The position numbers and the translations under genes were made by a program. The notes beneath the pieces were generated by a model that saw only the letters and a list, made by a program, of their open reading frames with translations, searched no databases and had not been told where the DNA came from. From an uncultured Verrucomicrobia subdivision 3 bacterium (GTDB lineage: Bacteria > Verrucomicrobiota > Verrucomicrobiia > Limisphaerales > UBA11358): DNA of 17,042 nucleotides. Positions 1-6,650 of the stretch are shown here, in pieces. The DNA lies in NCBI GenBank assembly GCA_903861445.1, contig CAIOUK010000068.1:1-17042 (forward strand), given 5' to 3'. Numbering within the stretch: position 1 is the stretch's first letter; each line of letters starts with the position of its first letter.

Positions 1-112
1 CGGCCATGACATTGTCGCTGAAAATTTCCGGCCGGGAAAGCGTTGGGCTGGCCGGCGGCGGAAACTTCAATCTTTCTCTACCCGTTGAATTTTTCGTAAG
101 CTTTCGCATTCT

Positions 113-1039
113 ATGAGCAAAACTGCATTGGTATTCGCCGGGCAAGGCGCACAAGTCGTCGGCATGGGCAAAGATCTGGCCGAAAAGTTTCCGTCCGCCA
201 AGGCGTGGTTCGACCGCGCCAACACTGCGCTCGGTTATGACCTGCCGAAAATTTGCTTTGAAGGGCCGGAAGCTGATTTGACCAAAACTGAAAACGCGCA
301 GCCGGGAATTTTTCTCGTGAGCTGGGTTTGTTTTCAACTACTCAAGGAACAAAATCCGAACTTGAAATTTGACGCGACCGCCGGTCTGTCGCTCGGCGAA
401 TTCACGGCATTGACGGCGGCGGGCGCGCTGAGTTTTGAAGATGGTCTGCGCGTGGTGCGGCAGCGCGGCAAGTTCATGCAGGAAGCCTGTGAAGCGACCA
501 AAGGTGGCATGGCGGCGATCATCGGTCTTGACGAAAGCCCGACGCGCGAAGTCTGTGCGGAAGCTGGCGTGGTGCTGGCGAATCTGAATTGTCCCGGCCA
601 GCTTGTGATTTCCGGCGCGTCGGAAAAAATTGCGAAGGCTTGTGAACTGGCGAAAGCCAAGGGCGCGAAACGCGCGCTGCCGTTGCCGGTGGCCGGTGCG
701 TATCACTCGCCGTTGATGGCCAGCGCGCAGCCGAAACTCGCGGCGGAACTGGCGAAGGTGAATTTGGTTTCGCCCAGTGTGTCGGTGATTTCCAATGTTA
801 CAGCGCAGGCGCACGGAGCGCCGTCAGAAATTTCCGCGAAGCTCGTCGAGCAGGTCTGCGCGTCGGTGCTGTGGGAGACTTCCATGCGCGCGTTGCTGGC
901 GCAGGGTTTCACGCGTTTCATTGAACTTGGGCCGGGCACGGCTTTGAGCGGATTTATGAAGCGCATTGATAAAACGGCGACGATGCTGAACGTCGCGGAC
1001 ACGGCAAGCTTGGAAGCGACGGTCAAGGTGCTGGCGTGA
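113..1039 (+). CDS. fabD: Malonyl-CoA:ACP transacylase FabD
   Basis: Transfers malonyl from CoA to the phosphopantetheine arm of ACP, supplying the extender unit for type II fatty-acid synthesis in the cytosol. The 308-residue length is normal for FabD. Seen: the GQGAQ motif at residues 10-14, the nucleophile elbow GLSLGE with Ser93, Arg118 in VVRQRGKFMQ (binds the malonyl carboxylate), and catalytic His198 in GAYHSPLM. The usual GHSLGE has Leu instead of His before Ser93, a variant known in several bacterial FabDs. The gene heads a fab cluster with fabG, acpP and fabF downstream on the same strand. The ATG at 113 has no recognisable Shine-Dalgarno. The family assignment is secure. Confidence 0.97.
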   Translation: MSKTALVFAGQGAQVVGMGKDLAEKFPSAKAWFDRANTALGYDLPKICFEGPEADLTKTENAQPGIFLVSWVCFQLLKEQNPNLKFDATAGLSLGEFTALTAAGALSFEDGLRVVRQRGKFMQEACEATKGGMAAIIGLDESPTREVCAEAGVVLANLNCPGQLVISGASEKIAKACELAKAKGAKRALPLPVAGAYHSPLMASAQPKLAAELAKVNLVSPSVSVISNVTAQAHGAPSEISAKLVEQVCASVLWETSMRALLAQGFTRFIELGPGTALSGFMKRIDKTATMLNVADTASLEATVKVLA

Positions 1040-1049
1040 TGCGTGACTA

Positions 1050-1430
1050 GTGAAAGAGGATTACGAAACACACAAAACCTTTATGACGAAAGATGAATTT
1101 AATTCAAAACAGAAAGCCGTAGGGCGATATTTTCTCAAAACTATACTTCTTTGGTGCGTAGGTTTTGGACTGTTTGCTCTATTGCAGTTGTTTGTATTTC
1201 CGGTTAGAAAAAACATAGATGAAGCAGACCCATTATCTGTTGCCTTTTTAGCCATCTGGGGCTTTGGCGGGTTGCTATCTTGTGTCTGGCTTACTATACG
1301 CCGAGAAAGACAGATCGGATTCCGATGCCCAAACTGTGGCAAACGTTTTTTCAAGCTTAACGCAAAAAGCGTTATCACCACTGGCAAATGTATGTGTTGT
1401 GGTGAAACAATAATCGAGGAATTCAAATAG
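1050..1430 (+). CDS. Small two-TM membrane protein with C-terminal zinc ribbon, unknown function
   Basis: I do not recognise this 126-residue protein. Seen: two hydrophobic segments at about residues 31-51 and 61-82, then a basic stretch (RRERQ) and a C-terminal zinc-ribbon-like module with CPNC at 93-96 and C-x-C-C at 114-117. The likely topology puts the zinc ribbon in the cytosol. It starts with GTG at 1050, ten bases after the fabD stop; an in-frame ATG at 1083 (Met12) is an alternative start, and neither has a good Shine-Dalgarno. The base composition is clearly AT-richer than fabD and fabG on either side, and codon use differs, so it looks like a late insertion into the fab cluster. A role in lipid synthesis cannot be claimed from position alone. 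Confidence 0.65.
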   Translation: MKEDYETHKTFMTKDEFNSKQKAVGRYFLKTILLWCVGFGLFALLQLFVFPVRKNIDEADPLSVAFLAIWGFGGLLSCVWLTIRRERQIGFRCPNCGKRFFKLNAKSVITTGKCMCCGETIIEEFK

Positions 1431-1569
1431 CAAGAATGACAGCACAGCACCGAGATAGGGCGCAGCGTTTAGTGATTTGCACTACAAGTTTTTTCAAGCC
1501 CCACGCCTTCCTCAATATTTTCGTGTGGCTTTGTTTTCGTTCGTAGTTAAACATTGCTAGAAATTATTT

Positions 1570-2313
1570 ATGAGTTCACTTGCCAATCAAATTGCCGTTG
1601 TCACTGGAGCTGGTCGTGGAATCGGCCGCGCCATCGCGTTAAAATTCGCCAATGAGGGCGCGGATGTCGTCGTCGTTTCGCGCACGCAGGAAAATTCCGA
1701 GAAGGTCGCGGCGGAAATCCGCGCGCTCGGCCGCAAGGCGTGGGCGTTCGCCGTGGACGTGGCGGATGCCGCCGCCGTCAACGCTGCTGCCGAGAAAATT
1801 TTGGCCGAGACGACCAAGGTGGATATTCTCGTGAACAACGCCGGCGTGACGCGCGATGGTTTGCTGATGCGCATGAGCGATGCGGATTGGGACACGGTGC
1901 TGGACACAAATCTCAAGGGCGCGTTCCTCGTAACGAAGGCGTTCAGCCGCGCGATGATCAAGGCGCGCACGGGTCGCATCATTAATATTTCATCGGTCAT
2001 CGGCCTCATCGGCAACGCGGGTCAGAGCAATTACGCGGCGAGCAAGGCTGGTCTCATCGGCTTCACGCAGTCGTGTGCGCGGGAGATGGCGGGTCGCGGC
2101 ATCACGGTCAACGCCATTGCGCCAGGCTTCATCCAGACGGATATGACGTCGGAACTCAACGAGGCGCTCAAGGCGGAAATCTTGAAGAAGATTCCCATGG
2201 GCGCGCTCGGCGAGGCGGAGGACATTGCGGCGGCGGCACTTTATCTTGGCAGTCCGGCAGCACGTTATGTGACGGGTCAGGTGCTGACGGTGGACGGCGG
2301 CATGGTGATGTAA
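1570..2313 (+). CDS. fabG: 3-oxoacyl-ACP reductase FabG
   Basis: NADPH-dependent short-chain dehydrogenase that reduces 3-ketoacyl-ACP to 3-hydroxyacyl-ACP in fatty-acid elongation. The 247-residue length is typical. Seen: the cofactor motif TGAGRGIG at 12-19, NNAG at 89-92, and the catalytic tetrad Asn114, Ser142, Tyr155 and Lys159 (YAASK). The C-terminus VLTVDGGMVM is that of FabG rather than a generic SDR, and the position between fabD and acpP supports the assignment. The start ATG follows an AT-rich leader (AAATTATTT) without Shine-Dalgarno. The 139 bp between the preceding small gene and fabG contain no gene I can support and may hold a separate promoter. Confidence 0.97.
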   Translation: MSSLANQIAVVTGAGRGIGRAIALKFANEGADVVVVSRTQENSEKVAAEIRALGRKAWAFAVDVADAAAVNAAAEKILAETTKVDILVNNAGVTRDGLLMRMSDADWDTVLDTNLKGAFLVTKAFSRAMIKARTGRIINISSVIGLIGNAGQSNYAASKAGLIGFTQSCAREMAGRGITVNAIAPGFIQTDMTSELNEALKAEILKKIPMGALGEAEDIAAAALYLGSPAARYVTGQVLTVDGGMVM

Positions 2314-2348
2314 AAGCCGTTGCGCGCGGGTGGCGGCATTGTTTCGCC

Positions 2349-2376
2349 GGCAACGAATCGGACGCAGGCAACGAAT
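2349..2376. repeat. Short direct repeat in the fabG-acpP gap
   Basis: GGCAACGAAT occurs twice, at 2349-2358 and 2367-2376, with an 18-bp period, in the 141-bp spacer before acpP. It is an exact 10-bp repeat. It could be a regulator site or a chance duplication; no known lipid-regulator motif is recognised. Confidence 0.4.
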
Positions 2377-2413
2377 AAAGTGGTTTGCGCGGAAATAAAA
2401 TTCAAATCGAGGC

Positions 2414-2443
2414 TTGACGCCTACGGCGGTTGCAAGCTAGAAA
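2414..2443 (+). promoter_or_regulatory. Possible sigma-70-like promoter for acpP
   Basis: TTGACG at 2414-2419 matches five of six bases of the -35 consensus. TAGAAA at 2438-2443, 18 bp later, matches four of six of the -10 consensus. If used, transcription would begin only a few bases before the acpP ATG at 2455, giving a very short leader. This rests on pattern matching alone. Confidence 0.22.
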
Positions 2444-2454
2444 GACAGTCAATT

Positions 2455-2697
2455 ATGTCAGACAAACCTATTGATCAACGCGTAAAAGACATCATCGTCG
2501 AACAACTCGGCGTCAAACCCGACCAAGTCGTGCCGGCGGCCAAATTTATTGAAGACCTCGGTGCGGATTCGCTCGACACCGTCGAGCTGGTCATGGCTCT
2601 CGAAGAGGAATTCGGCATCGAAGTGCCGGACGACCAGGCCGAGAAACTCCAAAGCGTCGGCGACGTGCTGAAATACGTCGAAGAAAACGCCAAATAA
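2455..2697 (+). CDS. acpP: Acyl carrier protein
   Basis: An 80-residue acidic helical carrier that holds growing acyl chains on a 4'-phosphopantetheine arm. Seen: the DSL attachment motif at 38-40 with Ser39, the surrounding EDLGADSLDTVELVMALEEE helix II, and the typical IEVPDDQAEKLQSVGD C-terminal half. The reading frame stays open back to 2320, but the extra 45 residues are unlike any ACP, so the ATG at 2455 is the start. It begins MSDKPIDQRVKDII, as expected. It has its own 141-bp upstream spacer and is followed by a strong hairpin before fabF, which could make acpP the most highly expressed member of the cluster. Confidence 0.97.
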   Translation: MSDKPIDQRVKDIIVEQLGVKPDQVVPAAKFIEDLGADSLDTVELVMALEEEFGIEVPDDQAEKLQSVGDVLKYVEENAK

Positions 2698-2714
2698 TTA
2701 AAAATTTAGCCGCC

Positions 2715-2760
2715 GGGGCAGTTTTGGCTGGACACAGCCCGAACTGCCCCGTTTCATTTT
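2715..2760 (+). terminator. Two-part hairpin between acpP and fabF (attenuator or partial terminator)
   Basis: An outer stem GGGGCAGTT (2715-2723) pairs with AACTGCCCC (2742-2750). Inside it, GGCTG (2726-2730) pairs with CAGCC (2735-2739) around a GACA loop, with a 2-by-2 internal loop (TT against CG) between the stems. The tail GTTTCATTTT is U-rich but interrupted. The hairpin ends 13 bases before the fabF ATG, so it occupies the place where a ribosome-binding site would be. It fits a leaky terminator or an mRNA structure separating acpP from fabF expression. Confidence 0.55.
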
Positions 2761-2763
2761 CCC

Positions 2764-4023
2764 ATGGCAAACAGTTATAACGATCGCCGCGTGGTTGTCA
2801 CGGGCATGGGCTTGGTCACGCCGCTCGGGCATGACCTCAATACCTTCTGGCAAAACCTGATTACCAGCCAGTGCGGTATTGATAAAATCTCGGCCTTCGA
2901 CGCGACGGCGTTCGATACGCAAATCGCCGGCGAAGTAAAAAACTTTGACCCGACGCCCGCCTTTCCGTCGCCCAAGGAAATCCGCCGCACGGATCGCTAT
3001 TCCCAATTTGCCATCTACGCCGCGTGGAGTGCGCTGAAAGATTCCGGCCTCGACCTCGCCAAGGAAAACTGCGACGAAATCGGCGCGATGATTGGTTCCG
3101 GCATCGGCGGTCTCGCCACGACAACCGACCAGCACAGCGTTCTGCTCCAGCGCGGACCGGGCCGTATGTCGCCGTTCACCATCCCGATGCTCATCGGCAA
3201 CATGGCGTCCGGTCTCATCTCGATGTATTTCAATCTGCGCGGGCCGAACTTCGCTACCTGTTCCGCCTGCGCGACGGCCAATCATGCCATCGGCGAAGCC
3301 TGGCGCACCATTAAGGCCGGCGACGCACAAATCATGTTCGCCGGCGGCTCTGAGGCTGCCGTCATTCCCATCGGCATCGGCGGCTTCTGCGCGATGCGTG
3401 CCATGAGCACGCGCAACGACGATCCCAAGACCGCGTCACGTCCGTTCGACAAGGATCGCGACGGCTTCGTCATGGGCGAAGGCTCCGGCGTCATCGTGCT
3501 GGAAGAATTGGAACACGCCAAAAAGCGCGGCGCGCAAATTTATTGTGAAATTGCCGGCTACGGCAACACCGCCGACGCGCATCATCTCACCGCACCGTCA
3601 CCCGGCGGCGAAGGCGCGGCGCGCTGCATGAAAATGGCGCTCCGCACCGGCGGCCTGAATCTCACGGACATTTCCTACGTCAACGCCCACGGCACGTCCA
3701 CGCCGCAGGGTGACATCTGCGAAACGCAGGCCATCAAATCGGTTTTCGGTGATCACGCGAAGAAGCTTGTCGTCAGTTCCACCAAAGGCGCGACCGGCCA
3801 CATGCTCGGTGCCGCCGGCGCGGTGGAAATGGCCGCGTGTGCTTTGGCCATCAAACACGGCATCGTCCCACCGACCATCAACCTGCAAAATCCCGACCTC
3901 GAATGTGATTTGGATTACGTGCCGAACACCGCGCGCCAGATGCCGGTGAACGCCATCGTGAACAATTCCTTCGGCTTCGGCGGCCACAACTCGACCATCG
4001 CGGCGAAAAAGTTTAATGGGTGA
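2764..4023 (+). CDS. fabF: 3-oxoacyl-ACP synthase II (KAS II) FabF
   Basis: Condenses malonyl-ACP with acyl-ACP by decarboxylative Claisen condensation, elongating fatty acids. The 419-residue length is normal. Seen: the thiolase-fold N-terminus RRVVVTGMGLVTPLG, catalytic Cys169 in CSACATANHAIGEA, His309 in VNAHGTSTPQGD, Lys341 and His346 in STKGATGHMLGAAGA, and the C-terminal NSFGFGGHN loop. The Cys-His-His triad marks an elongating KAS I/II and not FabH. The ATG at 2764 lies right after the acpP-fabF hairpin with no Shine-Dalgarno. FabF rather than FabB is chosen by the motif pattern and by the linkage to acpP. Confidence 0.96.
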   Translation: MANSYNDRRVVVTGMGLVTPLGHDLNTFWQNLITSQCGIDKISAFDATAFDTQIAGEVKNFDPTPAFPSPKEIRRTDRYSQFAIYAAWSALKDSGLDLAKENCDEIGAMIGSGIGGLATTTDQHSVLLQRGPGRMSPFTIPMLIGNMASGLISMYFNLRGPNFATCSACATANHAIGEAWRTIKAGDAQIMFAGGSEAAVIPIGIGGFCAMRAMSTRNDDPKTASRPFDKDRDGFVMGEGSGVIVLEELEHAKKRGAQIYCEIAGYGNTADAHHLTAPSPGGEGAARCMKMALRTGGLNLTDISYVNAHGTSTPQGDICETQAIKSVFGDHAKKLVVSSTKGATGHMLGAAGAVEMAACALAIKHGIVPPTINLQNPDLECDLDYVPNTARQMPVNAIVNNSFGFGGHNSTIAAKKFNG

Positions 4024-4066
4024 TTTCTGTGGGCGGCGGCAGTTGCGATTGGTAAAGTAATTTTAC

Positions 4067-4675
4067 ATGCGCGTAATTCTCGCAGGCCTGTTTGTGATTG
4101 TGGGTTTGCTCCTCGCTGTTGGTTTTGTTTTCAGCGTGTTGCCTAAAAACCTTCCATCCGCAATAACAGGAATTGCCTTGGCAGCATTCATGTTAATATT
4201 GGTGATCGCTGCCTTCTTTTTATTCAATCGGCACGGAGCAGACCTTTCAGGCTACAAAAGTGCTCATGAACAAATCCTTGAACTCGAACAAAAAGGTTTG
4301 TTGGTCAAGGACGATTACAAGGCACGTCGGGCTTTTGGGGTTGATGAGTTTGAGGACGAAGGTTCTCACTATTTCATCGAGTTGGAAGATGGCCGCGTTC
4401 TTTATCTGAACGGCCAATATCTTTATGACTACGAGCCAGTCGGGATTAAGCAGCCTCGCACTTTTCCTTGCACTGAATTCACTCTTTTGCGGCACAAAGA
4501 CGAAAGGTGGGTTGTGGATCTTCAGTGTCGGGGTTCTGCGTTGGAACCTGAGTCGGTTGCACCTTCATTCTCAAAATCAGATTTCAAAGCTGGCTTAATT
4601 CCGTCAGACGGCGAAATAATTCGTGAGCGCACCTACGACCAAATCAAAAGCGAAAGGCTGAAATCGCTAAAGTGA
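4067..4675 (+). CDS. Two-TM membrane protein with cytosolic domain, unknown function
   Basis: I do not recognise this 202-residue protein. Seen: two adjacent hydrophobic segments at about 3-25 and 32-54 joined by a short loop (PKNLPSA), with basic residues at both cytosolic ends (R2, R55), so both termini are probably inside. Residues 56-202 are hydrophilic, rich in charged and aromatic residues, and include a strand-like stretch HYFIELEDGRVLYLNGQYLY. Nothing catalytic is apparent. It lies 43 bp after fabF on the same strand and is visibly AT-richer than the fab genes, like the small protein between fabD and fabG. The start ATG has no clear Shine-Dalgarno. Confidence 0.65.
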   Translation: MRVILAGLFVIVGLLLAVGFVFSVLPKNLPSAITGIALAAFMLILVIAAFFLFNRHGADLSGYKSAHEQILELEQKGLLVKDDYKARRAFGVDEFEDEGSHYFIELEDGRVLYLNGQYLYDYEPVGIKQPRTFPCTEFTLLRHKDERWVVDLQCRGSALEPESVAPSFSKSDFKAGLIPSDGEIIRERTYDQIKSERLKSLK

Positions 4676-4683
4676 GTCGCCTC

Positions 4684-4764
4684 ATGAATTTCTTGTCTCT
4701 CATCGAATCCAAGCGTGAAGGAAAAATTCTCGCGCCGTCGCCGATTCAAGAATTCATCTGCTGA
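4684..4764 (+). pseudogene. Possible N-terminal remnant of a pyrimidine-nucleoside phosphorylase
   Basis: A short open frame encodes MNFLSLIESKREGKILAPSP followed by IQEFIC and a stop. The pattern (hydrophobic start, I-E-x-K-R-x-G, then a short helix ending QEFI) resembles the first residues of thymidine/pyrimidine-nucleoside phosphorylases, where KRDG is followed by an I..LI helix. The remaining 400 or so residues are absent, and the convergent monooxygenase gene starts its 3' end 40 bp later. If the match is right, this is a deletion relic; if not, it is a chance 26-residue frame. The similarity is recalled from family knowledge and has not been searched. Confidence 0.35.
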
Positions 4765-4804
4765 TTTTGATTGGGGACTCGTGGAACTCGTCCCTCCGAA
4801 AGTT

Positions 4805-5098
4805 TCAGGCAACCTTTTCCCAGATTTTTATTTCCGGCATGGCCACGGCCAGTTCCGGCACGCGCGGCAGCAGCACCTTGATGTGCGCCGATTGCAGATG
4901 CGCGTCGAGGTGCGCCTTGCTCGTCCAGTTTTCGTGGAAGAGAAATTTCTTCGGGTCATCCGGCAGTTGGTGCAGATCGTAATTCAGGCAGCCCGCTTCC
5001 TTGCGCGTGGGCGCGACGAGGCTGGTGAGTGCCGCTTTCAATTCGGCTTCTTTTCCGGGACGTGCTTCAAAGGTGGCGACGACGGTGATGGTTTTCAT
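4805..5098 (-). CDS. Antibiotic biosynthesis monooxygenase (ABM) domain protein, YgiN-like quinol monooxygenase
   Basis: A 97-residue single-domain member of the dimeric ferredoxin-like ABM family, which includes cofactor-independent quinol monooxygenases such as YgiN. Seen: the N-terminal strand TITVVATFEARPGKEAELKA, then the central EAGCLNYDLHQ and FLFHENWTSKAHLDAHLQS blocks, which carry the family's conserved N-Y, E-x-W and H residues. Substrate is not predictable. It is the last gene of a leftward operon, 11 bp after the ABC ATPase gene. Start ATG at 5098 follows an A-rich leader with no Shine-Dalgarno. Confidence 0.88.
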   Translation of the reverse strand: MKTITVVATFEARPGKEAELKAALTSLVAPTRKEAGCLNYDLHQLPDDPKKFLFHENWTSKAHLDAHLQSAHIKVLLPRVPELAVAMPEIKIWEKVA

Positions 5099-5109
5099 AT
5101 TTTAGTTTT

Positions 5110-5850
5110 TTAGCTGGTGGCAGTTTGATTGGCTTCGCTGGTCAGGCTCAAGAAAATTTCTTCCAGATGGCCGGTAGAACGGCTTTGCTGGCGAAGCTCG
5201 TCCCGGGTGCCGACGGCGATGAGCTTGCCGCCGTTGATGATGCCGATGCGGTCGGCCATTTCCTCGGCGATGCTCAACTGGTGCGTCGAAACGAGCACGG
5301 TCATGCCCGCCAGCGAGCGTTCTTTCAAAACGTCCTTCACGATGCGCGCGTGCTGCGGGTCGAGGCCAACCATTGGCTCATCAATGACGAACACTTCCGG
5401 GTCGTGCAACAGCGCGGAGACGATGGCGACGCGCTGGCGCGTGCCGTGCGAGAGGCCTTCGAGCGACCGGTCGGCAAATTCGGCGAGGTGAAAACGGGCG
5501 ACAAGTTCGTGGGCGTTTTTTTCAATGCGCGCGGCGTCGAGTTGGAACAACTGGCCGGTGAACCGGAAAAATTCCCACGCGGTCAGCTTGTCGTAGAGAA
5601 ACGGAAAATCGGGAACGTAGGCGAGGCGTTTACGCGCTTCGAGCGGCTGCGTTTGCACGTCAAAGCCGCAGATGCGCGCCGCGCCGGAAGTGGGTTTCAT
5701 CAAGCCGGTGAGCAGCTTGATGGTCGTGGTTTTGCCGGCGGCGTTGGGGCCGAGCATGGCAAAAAATTCGCCGCGCGCGATTTTCAAGGAGACGTGGTTG
5801 ACGGCGACGAGGTCGCCGAAGTTTTTCACAAGCTGGTCGAGTTCAATCAT
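5110..5850 (-). CDS. ABC transporter ATP-binding protein
   Basis: A 246-residue ABC ATPase that would power an exporter-type (ABC-2-like) permease. Numbering from the ATG at 5850: Walker A GPNAAGKTT at 34-42, Walker B VFVIDEP with Asp157-Glu158, and H-loop His190 in STHQL. The signature is LSHGTRQ at 133-139 rather than LSGGQ, and the Q-loop position holds Asp81 (YVPDFPFLYD) instead of Gln; EcsA-type ATPases show similar changes. I chose ATG 5850 because it overlaps the upstream stop as ATGA and has GGAG seven bases before it; a GTG at 5862 would add four residues. No permease gene is in the window, so the partner must be elsewhere. Confidence 0.92.
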   Translation of the reverse strand: MIELDQLVKNFGDLVAVNHVSLKIARGEFFAMLGPNAAGKTTTIKLLTGLMKPTSGAARICGFDVQTQPLEARKRLAYVPDFPFLYDKLTAWEFFRFTGQLFQLDAARIEKNAHELVARFHLAEFADRSLEGLSHGTRQRVAIVSALLHDPEVFVIDEPMVGLDPQHARIVKDVLKERSLAGMTVLVSTHQLSIAEEMADRIGIINGGKLIAVGTRDELRQQSRSTGHLEEIFLSLTSEANQTATS

Positions 5851-6644
5851 GGTTTGCTCCACTCATCAATGCGGGCGCTGAGGTTGCCGGGCAATTCAAC
5901 GTGCAGGATTTCGCCGAGGGTGCTGACGTCCACCGTCACGTTATACCCAAGCGCGCCGGTTTCCAGGCGATACACCGGCACGGTTTCGGTGCCCATGCGG
6001 ACGCGGGTGCGGCTGGCGGTCCACGAGATTTTTTGCGCGGCGGCGGCGGGTGCCAGCGTTGGGAATTCCATGCCGCCGGGGAACGGGTCGCCGGCATCGC
6101 CGAGAAAAATGCGAAGCAGTGTGTTGGGATTTTGCAATTCCGCGAAGGTTAAATTACGTTCCATCATCGCGCCAGCATCGGTGACTTTGAGGTGTAAAAT
6201 CTGTCTAGCCGCGAGCGAATGAAGTTCCACCGTTGTCTGGCGCGCGGCGATTTTTAGAGTGAGTTCACGCCACGTGCGCTGTTGGTTAAACCGGAGCTGG
6301 CCGGTGAATTTAATCTGGTTGGTGAAAGTGCCGAGCGCGAAGTTGCCGGACAGATGGACTTGATAACCGGCCCGCGCCGGCAGTTCCGCCGCCGGCAATT
6401 TATCATCATCCAGCTCTACCATCTGCTTGCCAATACTGGTGGAAAATTCGCAGTAACCGACGCGTTTGCGGCCTTGAAAAATGCTCAAGGAAGAGGCATC
6501 GGGTGCGGTGAGAATTTTTTTCCAGACCAGGTCGAATGGCACGGGTGTCGTGTCGGCATGGGCACCAAATTCCTGATGCCAGAGCAGGCCGTTCATCGTC
6601 ACCCAGAACGCGGCGATGGCGAGAAGGGTCAGGCGCGCGGTCAT
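5847..6644 (-). CDS. Exported or membrane-anchored protein of unknown function
   Basis: I do not recognise this 265-residue protein. Seen: an N-terminal hydrophobic segment at about residues 4-22 that could be an uncleaved anchor or signal peptide, then a soluble domain rich in alternating hydrophobic residues, suggestive of beta structure (VHLSGNFALG, KFTGQLRFNQ, VDVSTLGEILHVELPG). There is no catalytic motif. It is translationally coupled to the ABC ATPase gene by an ATGA overlap and starts six bp after the LysM lipoprotein gene, so the three are probably made together. An envelope role linked to the ABC system is inferred from this arrangement only. Confidence 0.7.
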   Translation of the reverse strand: MTARLTLLAIAAFWVTMNGLLWHQEFGAHADTTPVPFDLVWKKILTAPDASSLSIFQGRKRVGYCEFSTSIGKQMVELDDDKLPAAELPARAGYQVHLSGNFALGTFTNQIKFTGQLRFNQQRTWRELTLKIAARQTTVELHSLAARQILHLKVTDAGAMMERNLTFAELQNPNTLLRIFLGDAGDPFPGGMEFPTLAPAAAAQKISWTASRTRVRMGTETVPVYRLETGALGYNVTVDVSTLGEILHVELPGNLSARIDEWSKP

Positions 6645-6650
6645 GGAAAA

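Noticed and set aside
6..116. 36-codon open frame ending in an ATGA overlap with fabD
   Set aside because: The overlap is tempting as the end of an upstream gene, but the translation does not resemble FabH, PlsX or any other expected fab neighbour, and the left edge of the window cuts the context.
2320..2454. N-terminal extension of acpP by 45 residues
   Set aside because: The extra residues are unlike any acyl carrier protein, and the ATG at 2455 gives the standard 80-residue length.
2698..3330. 210-codon open frame opposite fabF
   Set aside because: A shadow of the fabF reading frame; the FabF motifs are unambiguous on the + strand.
4774..4794. GGGAC/GTCCC dyad after the monooxygenase gene, as a terminator
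   Set aside because: Only five pairs with an eleven-base loop and no T-run on the - strand; too weak to annotate.
5125..6222. 365-codon open frame on the + strand across the ABC ATPase and exported protein genes
   Set aside because: It is antisense to two genes with clear motifs and coupling, its translation has no domain and is low in complexity, and it crosses a gene boundary. It reflects GC-driven codon bias.
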